A stretch of 64,000 nucleotides of DNA from Odontesthes bonariensis (GCF_027942865.1 NC_134516.1:25255322-25319321); one strand, 5' to 3'; counted from the stretch's first letter, positions 42,496 to 55,838 are shown. Notes: generated by a model not told the origin, from the letters alone. Made by a program: numbers and translations.

Positions 42496-44200
42496 CACGA
42501 TGACGTGATTAGTTAACTGAAAATATTTTCTTGTTTGGTTCATAATTGTTAATAGTTTCTTTTTGTGGTTATTCTGTTAGTTAGTTAGTTAAGTTAATTA
42601 TAGTTATGAAAGGGAATGTTTGAATTGCTACCAGTGTGTGTGCGTGTTATATAGTTCTTTTCAGAATGTGTTTTGAAAAAAGTGTTTTTTGTTGTTTGTA
42701 CTATTTTTTTTACTGGGTATTCCTTTGGTTCCTGAGTTGTGCGTTTGGGTTCAAGTGCTAGTTCTATTAGTTAAACACATGCCACACAGACATGAGTTGT
42801 TTTGTTTTAACACATTCAAACCATTAAAATGGTACTCCACTTTGTCCGCACACCTGCAACATTTTGGCCTCAAAGGAGCAAAATGCAAGGTCACATTACA
42901 GGGTCTGACATGTTCACTCTTAACTGTAGGCTATGTCAGGGTGTATTTTACTGTAATCTCCAGCAATCCTAACATGGGCCCAACACTGAGGAGGACCACC
43001 ACATTGTCCAGATTGAACAATCTAGACACCAAACTGCTGAAGACCTTGTATTGAGAGCCCGCTGGGACTTTCACTGAGGCAGACATGAAGAGGCTTCAGT
43101 GGGTAATCAAAGCAGTAGTAGTATTAGCTAAATGAAGGAACAACGTGAATAAGAAAAATCAGTGGAACTCTGTTATTTTATGTCAGGGACACTTTGTTTT
43201 TTCATATTCGTATTCCGAATCATACAAGGCTGTAAGACAAACATAATAAATGCCTGGAATAAGGGTGAAGCTTGTCCGCTGACATGTATACATACACAAC
43301 CGCCATGAGCAAAGAGCAAAAGTTGGGGTAGTTTTGCGTATTACATGGTAAGTGTCGCGGCGAGTTATGCTGTAAGACTGGTGAAGGTGGGAATTGGCCA
43401 GGAGTTAGGCTACACTGGAAGTCCGAGCAAAGTAGGAAATAAGTGAACGGAATGTACACTCTAATACACAGTCAGTATTGTGAAGTGTTACCTAAAGTCC
43501 TCTGTCATTGTACAGAGACGCTATGATTTGCTTGTACAGCACCTAAAAAAAAAACCTCACTGTTGTCTATATTCATAGACACACCCAGCCTCGCTTTCAA
43601 TATAACACAAGCACTCACATTCTATAATTGCCATCAGCAAATTATATGAAAATAATATAAAACATCTTTTAAGAAGAAAAAAAAAGACGGTTGTTGCTCT
43701 CGTTTATTTAGCTTTAAGGTTAGTAGATGTGGTATGGCGTAGCCATAGGCTAGCCTAATCTTTTGTCATATTTGGCTGTGATCACTTTTTTGTAGCCTAT
43801 CATAATTTATATAGCCTATGACGTTCTCCCAAACAACCAGCTGTTGTAGTTTCACTTAACTAAAATAAATGCAATCTACTACCTACAATGGGTGTATAAA
43901 AAGCAGAAAATATGTTTGATATTAAATTAGCACGCTACTTTTATTTTGGCGTTACTTCCGCTTCCGGTCTGCCCGCCGTCATGTTCGAATGTAAGAAACG
44001 AAAAATGAAAAAAGTAATTTCCAAAAAACAGATTTTGTCCGTTATTTGATTTGGGTTTTTCGTTTTTTTAGGAAGACAGAAAAATCCGTTTTTGGTTTAA
44101 AACGAAAAATGGAAAAAGGACAGCTATTTCCGTTTTTTCATTTTTTCGTTTTGACAGAAAAACGGATTATACTTTGGTACCCGGACCCGACAGCCAATCA
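42184..44200. repeat. 2-kb higher-order repeat, unit 2
   Basis: Same body as unit 1 at high identity, 2017 bp. A local difference near 43730 reads GATGTGGTATGGCGTAGCC in place of GATGTGCAATGTTCAGCTG. Confidence 0.93.
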
Positions 44201-44473
44201 GAGTAGCCTGAAGACCTTTGATCCCGCGACAGCCAATAAGGGCAGCCTGAAGACCTTTGATCCTGCGACAGCCAATCAGAGCAGCCTGAAGACGTTAGAT
44301 CCTGCGACAGCCAATCAGAGCAGCCTGAAGACCTTTGATCCTGCGACAGCCAATCAGAGCAGCCTGAAGACCTTTAATCCTGCGACAGCCAATCAGAGCA
44401 GCCTGAAGATGTTTGATCCTGCGACAGCCAATCAGAGCAGCCTGAAGACGTTTGATTCTGCAACAGCCAATCA
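44201..44473. repeat. 39-bp CCAAT-box minisatellite, array 3 (7 units)
   Basis: Seven periods. It shares the CCAATAAGGG second unit with array 2, so arrays 2 and 3 are sister copies. Confidence 0.95.
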
Positions 44474-46192
44474 CACGATGACGTGATTAGTTAACTGAAA
44501 ATATTTTCTTTTTTGGTTCATAATTGTTAATGGTTTCTTTTTGTGGTTATTCTGTTAGTTGGTTAGTTAAGTTAATTATAGTTATGAAAGGGAATGTTTG
44601 AATTGCTACCAGTGTGTGTGCGTGTTATATAGTTCTGTTGAGAATGTGTTTTGTATAAAGTGTTTTTTGTAGTTTGTACTATTTTGTTTACTGGGTATTC
44701 CTTTTGTTCCTGAGTTGTGCGTTTGGGTTCAAGTGCTAGTTCTATTAGTTAAACACATGCCACACAGACATGAGTTGTTTTGTTTTAACACATTCAAACC
44801 ATTAAAATGGTACTCCACTTTGTCCGCACACCTGCAACATTTTCGTTTCAAAGGAGCAAAATGCAAGGTCACATTACAGGGTCTGATATGTTCACTCTTA
44901 ACTGTAGGCTATGTCAGGGTGTATTTTACTGTAATCTCCAGCAATCCTGACATGGGCCCAACAGTGAGGAGGACCACCACATTGTCCAGATTGAACAATC
45001 TAGACACCAAACTGATGAAGACCTTGTATTGAGAGCCCACTGGGACTTTCACAGAGGCAGACAGGAAGAGGCTTCAGTGGGTAATCAAAGCAGTAGTAGT
45101 ATTAGTTAAATGAAGGAACAACATGAATAAGAAAAATCAGTGGAACTCTGTTATTTTATGTCAGGGACACTTTGTTTTGTCCATTTCTCAGCATATTCTT
45201 ATTCCCAATCATACAAGGCTGTGAGACAAACATAATAAATGCCTGGAATAAGGGTGAAGCTTGTCCGCTGACATGTATACATACACAACCGCCATGAGCA
45301 AAAAGTTGGGGTAGTTTCGCGTATTACATGGTAAGTGTCGCGGCGAGTTATGCTGTAAGACTGGAGAAGGTGGGAATTGGCCAGGAGTTAGGCTACACTG
45401 GAAGTCCCGGCAAAGTAGGAAATAAGTGAACGGAATGTACACTCTAATACACAGTCAGTATTGTGAAGTGTTACCTAAAGTCCTCTGTCATTGTACAGAG
45501 ATGCTATGATTTGCTTGTACAGCATCTAAAAAAAAAACCTCACTGTTGTCTATATTCATAGACACACCCAGCCTCGCTTTCAATATAACACAAGCACTCA
45601 CATTCTATAATTGCCATCAGCAAATTATATGAAAATAACATAAAACATCTTTTAAGAAGAAAAAAAAAGACGGTTGTTGCTCTCGTTTATTTAGCTTTAA
45701 GGTTAGTAGATGTGCAATGTTCAGCTGTCAGAAATGAAAGGCTAGCCTAATCTTTTGTCATATTTGGCTGTGATCACTTTTTTGTAGCCTATCATAATTT
45801 ATATAGCCTATTATGTTCTCCCAAACAACCAGCTGTTGTAGTTCCACTTAACTAAAATAAATGCAGTCTACTACCTACAATGGGTGTATAAAAAGCGGAA
45901 AATATGTTTGATATTAAATTAGCACGCTACTTTTATTTTGGCGTTACTTCCACTTCCGGTCTGCCCGCCGTCATGTTCGAATGTAAGAAACGAAAAATGA
46001 AAAAAGTAATTTCCAAAAAACAAATTTTGTCCGTTATTTGGTTTTGGTTTTTCGTTTTTTTAGGAAGACAGAAAAATCCGTTTTTGGTTTAAAACGAAAA
46101 AAGGAAAAAGGACAGCTATTTCCGTTTTTTCATTTTTTCGTTTTGACAGAAAAACGGATTATACTTTGGTACCCGGACCCGACAGCCAATCA
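44201..46192. repeat. 2-kb higher-order repeat, unit 3
   Basis: 1992 bp, same order of segments as units 1 and 2. Confidence 0.93.
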
Positions 46193-46436
46193 GAGCAGCC
46201 TGAAGAACATTGATCCTGCGACAGCCAATCAGAGTAGCCTGAAGACCTTTGATCCTGCGACAGCCAATCAGATCAGCCTGAAGACCTTTGATCCTGTGAC
46301 AGCCAATCAGATCAGCCTGAAGACCTTTGATCCTGCGACAGCCAATCAGAGCAGCCTGAAGACCTTTAATCCTGCGACAGCCAATCAGAGCAGCCTGAAG
46401 ATGTTTGATCCTGCGACAGCCAATCAGAGCAGCCTG
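46193..46436. repeat. 39-bp CCAAT-box minisatellite, array 4 (6 units and a part), truncated
   Basis: Six periods and ten further bases (GAGCAGCCTG). The repeat is then cut at 46436 by unrelated sequence beginning TTATGTTGTTTGGAG. Confidence 0.93.
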
Positions 46437-46491
46437 TTATGTTGTTTGGAGCTGTAGAAGAGGTATAAAAATAGCGTTTTGTAGCGGTGAC

Positions 46492-47218
46492 ATGAGCCGC
46501 TTTCGGACAGACAGTTCTAAGAAAGTAGTTATCAGAACTACCCTCCTCGAATTTCGTTCTGATAACTATCCTTCCCCAGCGGAACTGTTTCAGTCTGCAT
46601 TCGCACATGAGTCGGGACCTGATAGGGACTGATGCGCCGCACGCAGCCGTCTGCTTCAGTGACGTGTTAGCCGTTAGCGCTACATTCAAACACAAAACAA
46701 AACGGTAAAAGTAAGGAGAGTAGAAAAAACACCACCAAGAAGCTAATATGGAGAGCGGGGAGGCCACCGTGTTCATGGTCTGCATGATGGTGATATTAAT
46801 CATGGACAATCACATCAGGCGTCTAATATCGAGGCTGGAAGAGCTCACAGAGAGAGTCAGGACTCAGGAGATACTTTTTTATTTCATGAAGGAAGAAAGG
46901 AGAGCAGAGCGCTGCAGACAAATGAGACCAGTGTAAGTTAACTTATTAAACACCCGCTGGTTGTGTCTGTGTCTATGAGGAAACATTTCAGTCGTGATAG
47001 AATTACATGGGGCGTAGCTACCAACCACCAAACACCTCCCTTAGATTAGTTCTATAGAACTATGAAAAGACCCGACCTCGGAGAAGGAGCTAAATAGTTA
47101 TAGGAACTAAGGGAGAAAGCCCCGAGTTCCTGTATGTCCGAACACGGGAGAAAACGGCCCCGCGGATTAAAAGGTTATTAGAACTGCCAAAGGTTCCTAC
47201 AGTCCGAAAGCGGCTATG
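46492..47218 (+). mobile_element. Harbinger-like element with ATG target duplication
   Basis: AGCCGCTTTCGGAC at 46495 and its inverted copy ending GTCCGAAAGCGGCT at 47215 bound 721 bp. ATG stands on both sides (46492-46494, 47216-47218). The duplicate at 57634-57636 has a single ATG and no insert, which proves the boundaries. A 3-bp duplication fits PIF/Harbinger. Inside is one exon-like frame. It is non-autonomous. Confidence 0.85.
46748..46932 (+). pseudogene. Exon-like frame in the Harbinger-like element
   Basis: The frame MESGEATVFMVCMMVILIMD, then RRLISRLEELTERVRTQE and EERRAERCRQM, runs to GTAAGT at 46933. A short hydrophobic start and a basic/acidic helix suggest the N-terminal exon of a transposon gene whose remaining exons are gone. 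No catalytic motif is present. Confidence 0.45.
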
Positions 47219-47234
47219 ATATGCCTCTCTCACT

Positions 47235-47945
47235 TCCAGGCTAACGACTTTTGGCTAAAAACGGTCAAATCGAAATTCTCAGAACACATCCAAATTACAT
47301 GATTTTGATGTCAACTCAACATATGTACTCCCAACATCCCGTAAATGGATCTAAAGTGCATTTTACTCCGGATTATCCCTTTAATCAACTGAAGTACAGC
47401 CTTCCTCCTTGCACAATAATGTGGCCCAAAGATGAACAGGCTGGAGGAGAAACCCTCACTTAACCCCTGAAACCACCTCTGCAGCTGTCTGAACAGCGCC
47501 TCCAGTCTGGGACATTGGACAAAGAGGTGGTAGACTGTCTCTGACCGAGGGCAGAACGGACAGCCATCCCCTGTGCCAGGATCGAGGTGCACCAGATACC
47601 TGTTTGTAGCTATGGCCCCATGTACGATCCTCCACTGGATGTCTCCTGTCCGTTTGTCGACAGGAGGTTTGTACAGGGACCGCCAACAGCCTTCAGGGGA
47701 AGGTCCCATGCCAAAAAACTCCGTCCACTTTGATGCCTTTAAACCTACCAGGGTGCGCAGGTTCCCAACTTTAATGCTGAGGAGATAGAGAGAAAAGGAT
47801 CCTTTTGGTCAGAAGTATCTGCCAGTCCTTCAGCAGAAGGATCCTTTCGGTCCTTCAATGGTTTCTTCATGTCCATTTCTGAGTTTGTCTTCTCCTGTAG
47901 TCGTGCCTGTAATGTTGGCGATGCCTGAGGGGCTGTCTTGACTGT
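47235..47945 (-). mobile_element. LINE C-terminal fragment with CCHC knuckle, copy 1
   Basis: From 47709 down: WRSLYKPPVDKRTGDIQWRI, then VHGAIATNRYLVHLDPGTGD, then CPFCPRSETVYHLFVQC and FIFGPHYCARRKAVLQL. The C-x2-C...H...C knuckle is the zf-RVT type at the end of L1/Tx1-like ORF2. The 3' end lies near 47235. The copy is 5'-truncated and dead. Confidence 0.75.
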
Positions 47946-48149
47946 TTGCCATAAACGTCCGTTTTCAAAATAATCAACTCACCGGAGTGGTTACTGGTGT
48001 GCACTGGTAATCCAAATCAAATTTCGTTGCGAAAAGTTGCTTCTGTCGTGTTTTATTTGGGAGGTCGTTCACGCTCGCACTATTTTCTTAGCGGTGGCGG
48101 AGTAGTATCAACGAACATCCAGTACAAAATGTCAAATAAAACACTCAGA

Positions 48150-48638
48150 AAACTCGGAATTTAAAACTTTAAAAAACACAAGAGGTTTGTGGGAATTTGA
48201 AGCAATAAGATCAGAGAAATATTTTCTTTTGGCCTCTTTCACAGAGGACTGATATCGACGCCAACAGTCACACAATATTGGCAGAGACACTTCCAGTTTA
48301 TCCTTATTCCACTTGCGCTCAGCTCTGCGACACACCTGTCTCGCATTGCGAGTTGTTTCATTCAACCAGGGCTCTGGTTTAACTTTATGCTGCCTGCTTT
48401 TTAATGGAATGGAAAGGAGGCAGATTTTGATGGCCATCGCGATCTGAATTGCGCCAATCTTTGGCGGAAATTCTCAGTTCAAGCAACGTTTGGCGACTAT
48501 ACACCGTCAGGCAGTCAACATGATGTGCAACACATAGTACAAACAGTATAAAAACACACAAAAGTCGGAACGGCTGACAGAGCGCCTCACACACTGGCGC
48601 CATCTTACTAACTGTTACTAACAAAAGAGATACCATGT
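48150..48638 (-). mobile_element. LINE 5' ORF2 start and linker fragment
   Basis: On the minus strand, 48636 begins with a hydrophobic stretch and LTVYSRQTLLELRISAKD, the typical start of a fish L2/CR1-like ORF2. From 48437 down follows KPEPWLNETTRNARQVCRRAERKW and YQSSVKEAKRKYFSDLIASN, the linker before the RT. The endonuclease between them is deleted. Confidence 0.7.
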
Positions 48639-48752
48639 GTGGCGTTACCGGGTATTTATATACCTATTAAATATAAGGATTTATGAGATGTTCTTACAGT
48701 CTCAAATAAACCTTATATTTAATAGGTATATAAATACCCGGTAACGCTACAT
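48639..48752. repeat. Palindromic left end of the LTR fossil
   Basis: About 37-bp arms (GTTACCGGGTATTTATATAC... and its inverse) flank a 32-bp centre. The first ~77 bp are the inverted copy of the element's right terminus (about 55462-55538). Confidence 0.85.
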
Positions 48753-51700
48753 ATTTTTGGTGCGCCGTGCGAGGCGTTTTACGGTAGACTGACTTACGTG
48801 AAGGAAAGCATAAACATGATATTGGCTGGTTCATTATCTGTGTGTGAGCAATGCAAGCAGTGGCTGTGTCTGTCTTTATAAACTTGGAATGACTAAAAGC
48901 ACTTTATCAGAGTAATCGTGGACGCATGATAACTCTCCAAATCCGTGGGTGCGCAATATTAATTGCACACCGCAGAAGAGCAGCCAGCTGTCCCGCTGTC
49001 GCTGTTTCCTCCCAGAATAAAGATTGCATGCACAGCGCAAGAACGCTGAATTTAAAGGCCTGGCCGTAGTTGCGAGTTTCCAACACGGTTGATTTGATTT
49101 TTATGAGTATCACAAATTCAGCCGCGAGTCCCGGCGAATTTAGTCAACTCAGAGCCTCCTCAAACACAGGAGTTTTGATCCGCTGTAATCTTGCAGCCGG
49201 ACATAAAAAAAGCATCAAGGTGCTATATTGAAACCCCATGAAGTGGGGGAGCGAGTTTAAACGTTGTTTAACGGAGCGTTGTGGCGCCTAAAATAAAGTA
49301 ATACAGATTACCTTTTGAAAGTTAAAGCTGCTGAGCTTAACTGAATGAGTCAGAGCCGTCGCTCCGAATAAAATAAATAAATAAAATACACACGGTCACA
49401 AAACGTGATCGCATGAATGACTTAAACAGTCAATTGTTTTTGTATTATTAAATAAACGACCGGAACGCCGTGTCTGTTGAACCCAGTTGAAAGAAAAAAC
49501 TGAGGGTGTGTTTATTTTTTTAAATGCTACAAGCCCTAACTAAAATAATAAACGGCAGTAGTGGACAGACCAATTTTGCTGCAGAAAAATTGAGTTGGTG
49601 ACTCTATTCGTTGTTATTATCAAAGTTGGTGACTTTTAGAAGCATTCTGAACTGAGAACGCCGTGTCTCAAGCATTGTGAATGTTGCAAAGCTGTGTTTA
49701 AAAGTTTGTGAGCAAACTACAACATCGCTTGTGCACTGTCTGTGAGAGACGTTAACCCTCTCATTCCCCAGGGGAAATGAGGCGAATTCACTGAATCCTT
49801 GAAGGACTATTGGTGGGCGGTGCTAGAAATCGTCACCAGTGACGTCACTCCTTCCTCCCTTCTCTCAAACCCGCCCACTTGAAGCTTGTGACGTGAGCCG
49901 CTTCGGATCACAGCAGTAAATAGGATCACAAAGAAAGCTGATCATTTTGCTTGGTACTAACGAATACCAGCTTTATTTGAAAATTCTTTAATGCATTTGA
50001 ATCAATTGTTTGACATAAACAATACCAACTTTGTTATTTGGAAACATTAATTGAAGCTAATTTATCTCAAATGTGTGTCTTTCACCAAATCAGATTACCT
50101 TAACAGGAACTGATTATAAGACACTAAGGCTTAAAGAAAACAACAGCCCAGAGCTTGTATGTTCCCTTTTGTGTTAGCATTAATGTTTTCCCTCTTTTTA
50201 CCATAACGGTTAATGATAAGCTTCTAAATTAAATGCATTTCTTCCAGTTTTGAGTAAAATAACACAGTCGTGTTTATTTTAACATCCTTCCTTATTTGTT
50301 TCTCAAGTAAACAAATTCAAAAGGAAGAAATTAATTTCAGGAGAACAATCCTTATTCCCAACTACCTTCACATTAACCCAACTATTTTCCCTTGTTCCAA
50401 ACTCAAACTTATTTTCAGAAAGAACCCTTTCTGAGACAAGTGAAAAACAAGATGATGGACTTAACAAAAAAGTTGATACTGGGTTATGCCTTAAAGAAAA
50501 GATGCATTAAAACACCTGAAACAGAGCAAATCAGTTTAAAGCCATCGGCTGAGACAAAAGCTAAAAAGCCCAAAGAAGAATCTTTGACCAAAATGTTAAG
50601 TAGTCTAGCTGTGGTGTTCGTTAAACATGCACACCAAGTGATGGAACAAGCCGCTGACAAACTTAAAACTCGGTCACAGAAAAAGCCACAGTTTCAGGAG
50701 GAAACCAAATTCCTCCAACACCAACTTAAAGCCACTGAGAGGGCATCCAGCCAAGCTAATGCCCAAGTAACAGAGTTAACAACACAGGTTGAGAACTCAA
50801 ACCAACAAATTATTCAACTCAATGAAAACAACAAAAAGCTTGAACAGCTACTTCAAAACTGCCAACAAGAGTTGATTTCAACCCAAGTCCAACTGAAGAA
50901 GGTGGACCAAGCACAAAAACAGTCCCAGCAATCTCTACACGTGGTTCTGCAGAAAATGCAGGATTTAACAGTCAAAGTGCCAACTGATGACAAGCATCTT
51001 AATGTTGAGCAGGAACAAATGCAGCTGTTGACAGAACAGCTAAGCAAAGCTAAGGATGAGCAAAACGCCGCTCATCCACAGCAGGAACACCTATCAGATA
51101 AACCAGAAGGTGTTGAGATAGACCTACGTCAGTCTTTGGAGACGGGACATGAACAGGAAACACATGGCTTCCCCCAGGAAGACACAGGGAACCCTTTTCC
51201 TGAAGTGAAAACAGCCTACAAGAGCTCAATTGTTTCACCCCCGTCTTCAACGACAACAAATTCTTTCAGATCTGAAAAGATCGTTTATGATCCAGGTAAA
51301 CCGGATCAATCATTTCCTACTCTAGGACCCCACGTTCCACAAGCTCCTTCTGACGAAGAGCTTGACAAAATTGCTCGCCATGTGCCCAGATTCGAACCGA
51401 CTCTTGGGACGCCACATGACACCCGAGCATATTTGGACGACATTGATTTCTTCCTGCGAAGGTTTCCAAACGCATCAGTTAACAACAAATTCTACTTGAT
51501 TAAGGTTACATCTAGCCGCGAAGTCAGTAGATTCATTGAACGTCAACCCGATTACATCCGGAACGACTATACACTCCTCTGCCAAACACTCGAACGCGAG
51601 TTTTCAGACGAGCTGACCCCATCTGGCTTAACCGCTGCCATGATGGTTAAACAAGGACGGAATGAGCTGCCTCAGCAGTATTATTACCGCCTCCTCAAAG

Positions 51701-53233
51701 CTTATTTTGGTTTCAGCAACAAGGTAGGAATGGAAGAAGACATGAGTTTCAAAACTCTTTTCCTTCAAAACCTCCATCCAACTACCAGCTATCACTTAGG
51801 AGTTATAGCTAACCCTCACACTGCTACCATTCAGCAGCTACGTGAATGGGCCAGTCTAGGTTTCCAAAAACATAGACAAGCTAAACAGCCAGAACCCATC
51901 ACCACACAGACCCAGAACCCTGGTTCTTGGTCCCCAGAGTTAGAAGTGGGACAAAGTGGCAGACCTCCAGCAGAGGTCCCCCACTGGCCACATTCTCAAC
52001 GGCCTAAGAAAGGCTCCAAACACAACTATTCCAAATCCTCATGGCCCAGCCATGAACCAACTCACTGCCACAGTGAAAACCACAGTGTTCATTCAAACCC
52101 GCAACAAGACATGTCTTTTCAAAATCGACATGACCAGCAATCCGCTCGAAACCGCAACTGCAATTATAGACTTCGGTCTCGCTATAAACCATCACACACT
52201 GTATGGTCACAACTGAGATGAGCAGAGTCATCGACAAGGACCACATCAAATCTCAGCAATGGTCTAGTGAAATAAGTGCCATCAGTCAAGACGATATTGA
52301 TAGCCTGAAAAGTCTGCTACTAAAAGAAAATAAAAAGTTCAGAACCCAACCGTGCTAACAGAGACTTAGAAATGCTAGCCTGTTCCTGGAGGTAGGACCA
52401 TACACTCCAACAAACATTCTAGTAACCCCGAATACCAAACCTTTAACCATAGCTAACTCTTAAAGGAAGCAAAGAAGCTTACCCTCAAAATATCACTTAC
52501 CCAATCACGATAAAACTACTCCGTAGTATCATGATGCCTCAAGATTGAATCCAGGACACCTCAGTGTTCAAAACTTCAATTTTCAAGTCTATCATCATCT
52601 GGTGACACACTCAACTTACCTTATTTCACCCATGTGACATCTACAAATGGGGGAAACTGGTCTATAACTGAATTAAAAGCCAAATTAGCAGTGAAACACT
52701 GACAACAGCTTTCACCATGGATCCTTTTAGTTAGAATATCACTCGTTGCTACTGTACAGTGAAGCCCTGTCCAGGACCGCCGCCGCGACAAATATGTTAC
52801 ACATTACTGATCGTATAAGTCCTGCGAATATGCTCACACTCAGGTAGTAAACGTGCTCATTTCCTAACTATTAAGAAATACCACATCCTAGATCATGACT
52901 CTAACATGAGCAAAATTCTCCCCTAACATTGATTTTTTTTTTCAAAAGAAATCTGCATGCTTTTACTAGGATTTTCCATTTGAAATTATATAGGCTTAGA
53001 AACCTTTACTTATGAACATTATCTTTAGCTATTAGACATTTACTACGTAGGTTAAGTAAGCTTAACAAAATTACGTTTATAGCCATTGTTGTGTCAGAAT
53101 TGTATTAGGCTGTCTCGAGACACCCACCATAACCCTCTTGAGAGTCCTAGCAACCACCAGACTCGGACACACTGGACTTCTTCACCTGCGATTCGGATCA
53201 GCCACGAGTTCAGATCCGATTCGAATGGGGGAA

Positions 53234-55538
53234 TGTAGCAGTCACAGTGCCGTGTGGATTAAGAGTTTTTCAAACTTTGACAAAACCAACATTCCTGTGG
53301 GGGATGTTTACGTATGTGGATATAAACCAGATCTTCATTTTCTTTCCACAAAGGAAAAAGAGACAGAAACTGCCTAATTTACGTTCACTTCCTGCCCTCT
53401 TAAAAGCTTTTTGGGAGTGAAAAAGAACTCACTCTTTGAAAAGTGGGACACTTAGTATCTTATCTAGACCATAACTCGAAAGTTGACACTTTAACACCCC
53501 TTTTCACCAGCAAACCGACCAGATGGCTACATACAAACTGAGAAGACTTCACTAAGGCTCACTTTTAGTCGAATCTTAAAACTATATTAAATGTGTTTGA
53601 TAACCGTGTACAATTTCTTTCAGGTTTCCAGCTTGATCACAAGACGCATATAGAGACAATTTGTACGATTCTGGCTTAAATATTGACAAAGAACTGATCT
53701 TGGTGGAAAATGCCCAACCTGCCTGATGGAACCACATTGCCCCCTAGTGGTCTGCAGTGTTGATTAGTTGAACATTTAAATCCCAGAGGACTCAGTAAAA
53801 TGGACAATATATGCAACTAGTAACTTCTAACGATGTCCCTTCGGTATCTATTTGGTATTTGTTTAGTGTCCCCATTGTTAACACAGAAGATGAACATTGT
53901 GTGGCTCACTATTCATATGTCACGATTTCATGGATATTCATCTGAATTTTGAAAGTCATAATTGTCTTTATCATGTGTGTTATTTTGATGTCTTTATATT
54001 ACAAGTCTATGTTATATCTTTAATCTGCATATCTTAACAAGATGTGGTGTTTTCAGAATCACCGAGACAAATGTTCTATGAGATGGGAGTAATGGAGAAA
54101 TAAGAGTTTTCTTTGTCTCATCCAGAAATCCCCTTTAGCACAGATCACCTTACACAGACATGCACACAGTTCAAGCATGTCATTGGCTGAAAGAGTAGTG
54201 TAAGCCCCGCCTCCGAGAGTCAAAACCCGGAACCCGCGGAAAACACGCTCTCTGGCTCTCGAGTGCTCTCTCTAGTTCTCTCGTTTGCTGGCTCGCTTCA
54301 GGCGTCTGCTCTCTTGCTTCTTGCCTCTTGTTCCAGAAGGGTTCCAACCCAGAGTTTCAGAAGGAGATTTGAGCAGAGAACAGCTGCTCAGAGACTTTTA
54401 GAGATGGTTTAAGCAGAAGAGAAGAGCTCGCCGGAGTTTGGGAGTTTTCCCATAATCTCAGGAGAGAGCGGAAGGACGTGTGGATAACGATGCAGCGGAC
54501 GACCGGAGGAGACCCTCCAGAACCCAGTGAGACCCCGGAGACGAGAAAGAAAGACCCGAACAAAGAAACAGATTGAAATACTCTGAAGATGCACGTTTTA
54601 CGTGTTTTTGCTCGTCCCTCGCCATCCACGTCCTTCTATGTCGCACGTCCTAATCTCCGCTGTTTCACGCCATCATCACCTTTTCCTACCAAGAAGCCAA
54701 CTCCAAGCAACCTTTTATTAATCTTCTGTGAACTTAAGTTCACTTCATCAGAGAAGCAACGGACCCACTGACACTAAGAAGATTCGACCATCTAACCACA
54801 GTCCTCGGCACCATCGTTTCGGTTTCCCGGTGAAAGAAGCAACTGAGAAGTCCGCTAAAGTCAGCCACCACAGCCAGGAAGGCCCAGAGAGCGGAAGAGA
54901 AATCCCCTCGGACCCGCGTGGCCGCTACCATGGTCCGAACCGACTGAACAGAACTTCAGCACAGTAAGACCGACCCGTTTTCACCTTAAAGTGGGTTTGA
55001 TGGATATCTCGAGGCTTTCACAGAATGATAAATTAATTCGAAATGTCAGTATTTAGATTCAAATAGTCAGCCAACCCAAACTATTTGAATACATCCAGTA
55101 TCTCTCCATTCCCATATTTTATTTTATATTCACTAAGTGTTTTATATAATCACCCATATTCCATGCATCTCCTGTTTGTTTAAAGGTTCATGTCTAAGAT
55201 CATATCATTGTAATAAACAGCTCATATATCTATATATATATGTTATAATCACAGATTGTGTCGTATGCTTTCTTTACGTAATGTCTGTCCAACCAAACGA
55301 GAACTTCACGAAAGTAGCGAGATATGAGACTGAATATTAATTGAATATTAATCGAAAGATTAATTTAACACCTGGATCGTAAGATTTCAAACAGTTTTCC
55401 TACCTGACTGTGACTTAAATTAAGTCAAAACCTAGGTAGGTGGTGCCCTGAATTCGAGGTAAGGTTTATTTGAGACTGTAAGAACATCTCATAAATCCTT
55501 ATATTTAATAGGTATATAAATACCCGGTAACGCTACAC
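53234..55538 (+). repeat. Right LTR of the fossil element
   Basis: It starts TGTAGCAGTC straight after a purine tract and ends GGTAACGCTACA before CATG. It is long for an LTR (about 2.3 kb). A GC-box-like CCCCGCCTCC and pyrimidine-rich CTCTCTCTAG sequence near 54200-54320 may mark its promoter region. Confidence 0.55.
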
Positions 55539-55617
55539 ATGACTGTTGGAAAGATTGTGCAGCATGAATCTCGATCACGTAACGTCTACTTGTTAGGACA
55601 AATTACTAACAAGTAGT

Positions 55618-55838
55618 GAGCGAGCGAGCGAGCAAGCGGGCGAACAAGCGGCAAAGCGTGCAAGCTCAAGCAGGCGAACAAGCGGGCAAGCAAGCGGGCA
55701 ACCAAGCGGGCGAGCTCAAGCGGGCGACCATGCGGGCGAGCAAGCGGGCGAGCAAGCGGGCGAGCAAGCGGGCAAGCTCAAGCGTGCGAGCAAGCTACAA
55801 CTAAGCGGGCGAACAAGCGGGCAAGCAAGCAGGCAAGC
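55618..55838. repeat. 12-bp minisatellite (GAGCAAGCGGGC)n
   Basis: About 18 imperfect copies of GAGCAAGCGGGC with variants GAACAAGCGGGC and AGCTCAAGCGGGC. Confidence 0.92.

Larger units (their letters stand above)
46437..47646. repeat. Segment duplicated at 57587-58063, copy 1
   Basis: TTATGTTGTTTGGAGCTGTA ... through the LINE 3' part to TCCTCCACTGGATGTCTCC matches 57587-58063 closely, except that this copy holds the 721-bp insertion at 46495-47215. Confidence 0.88.
48639..55538 (+). mobile_element. LTR retroelement fossil, retrovirus-like gag, broken
   Basis: About 6.9 kb flanked by CATG on both sides. Parts: a short remnant of the left end (48639-48752), a leader, a gag-like open frame (50392-52221) with a coiled-coil first half and a capsid-like second half, about 1 kb of non-coding interior, a purine tract (53225-53233), and a long right LTR (about 53234-55538) starting TGTAGCAG and ending GCTACA. 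No recognisable pol or env lies inside and most of the left LTR is absent, so it is broken. The class is unresolved. The open gag frame suggests moderate to young age; LTR divergence cannot be used. Confidence 0.65.

Noticed and set aside
48646-48752. Strong Rho-independent-type hairpin as a terminator
   Set aside because: Eukaryotic context; it is the inverted end of the LTR fossil.
50392-52221. Host coiled-coil protein gene
   Set aside because: The C-terminal half is capsid-like and the frame sits inside an LTR-bounded element.
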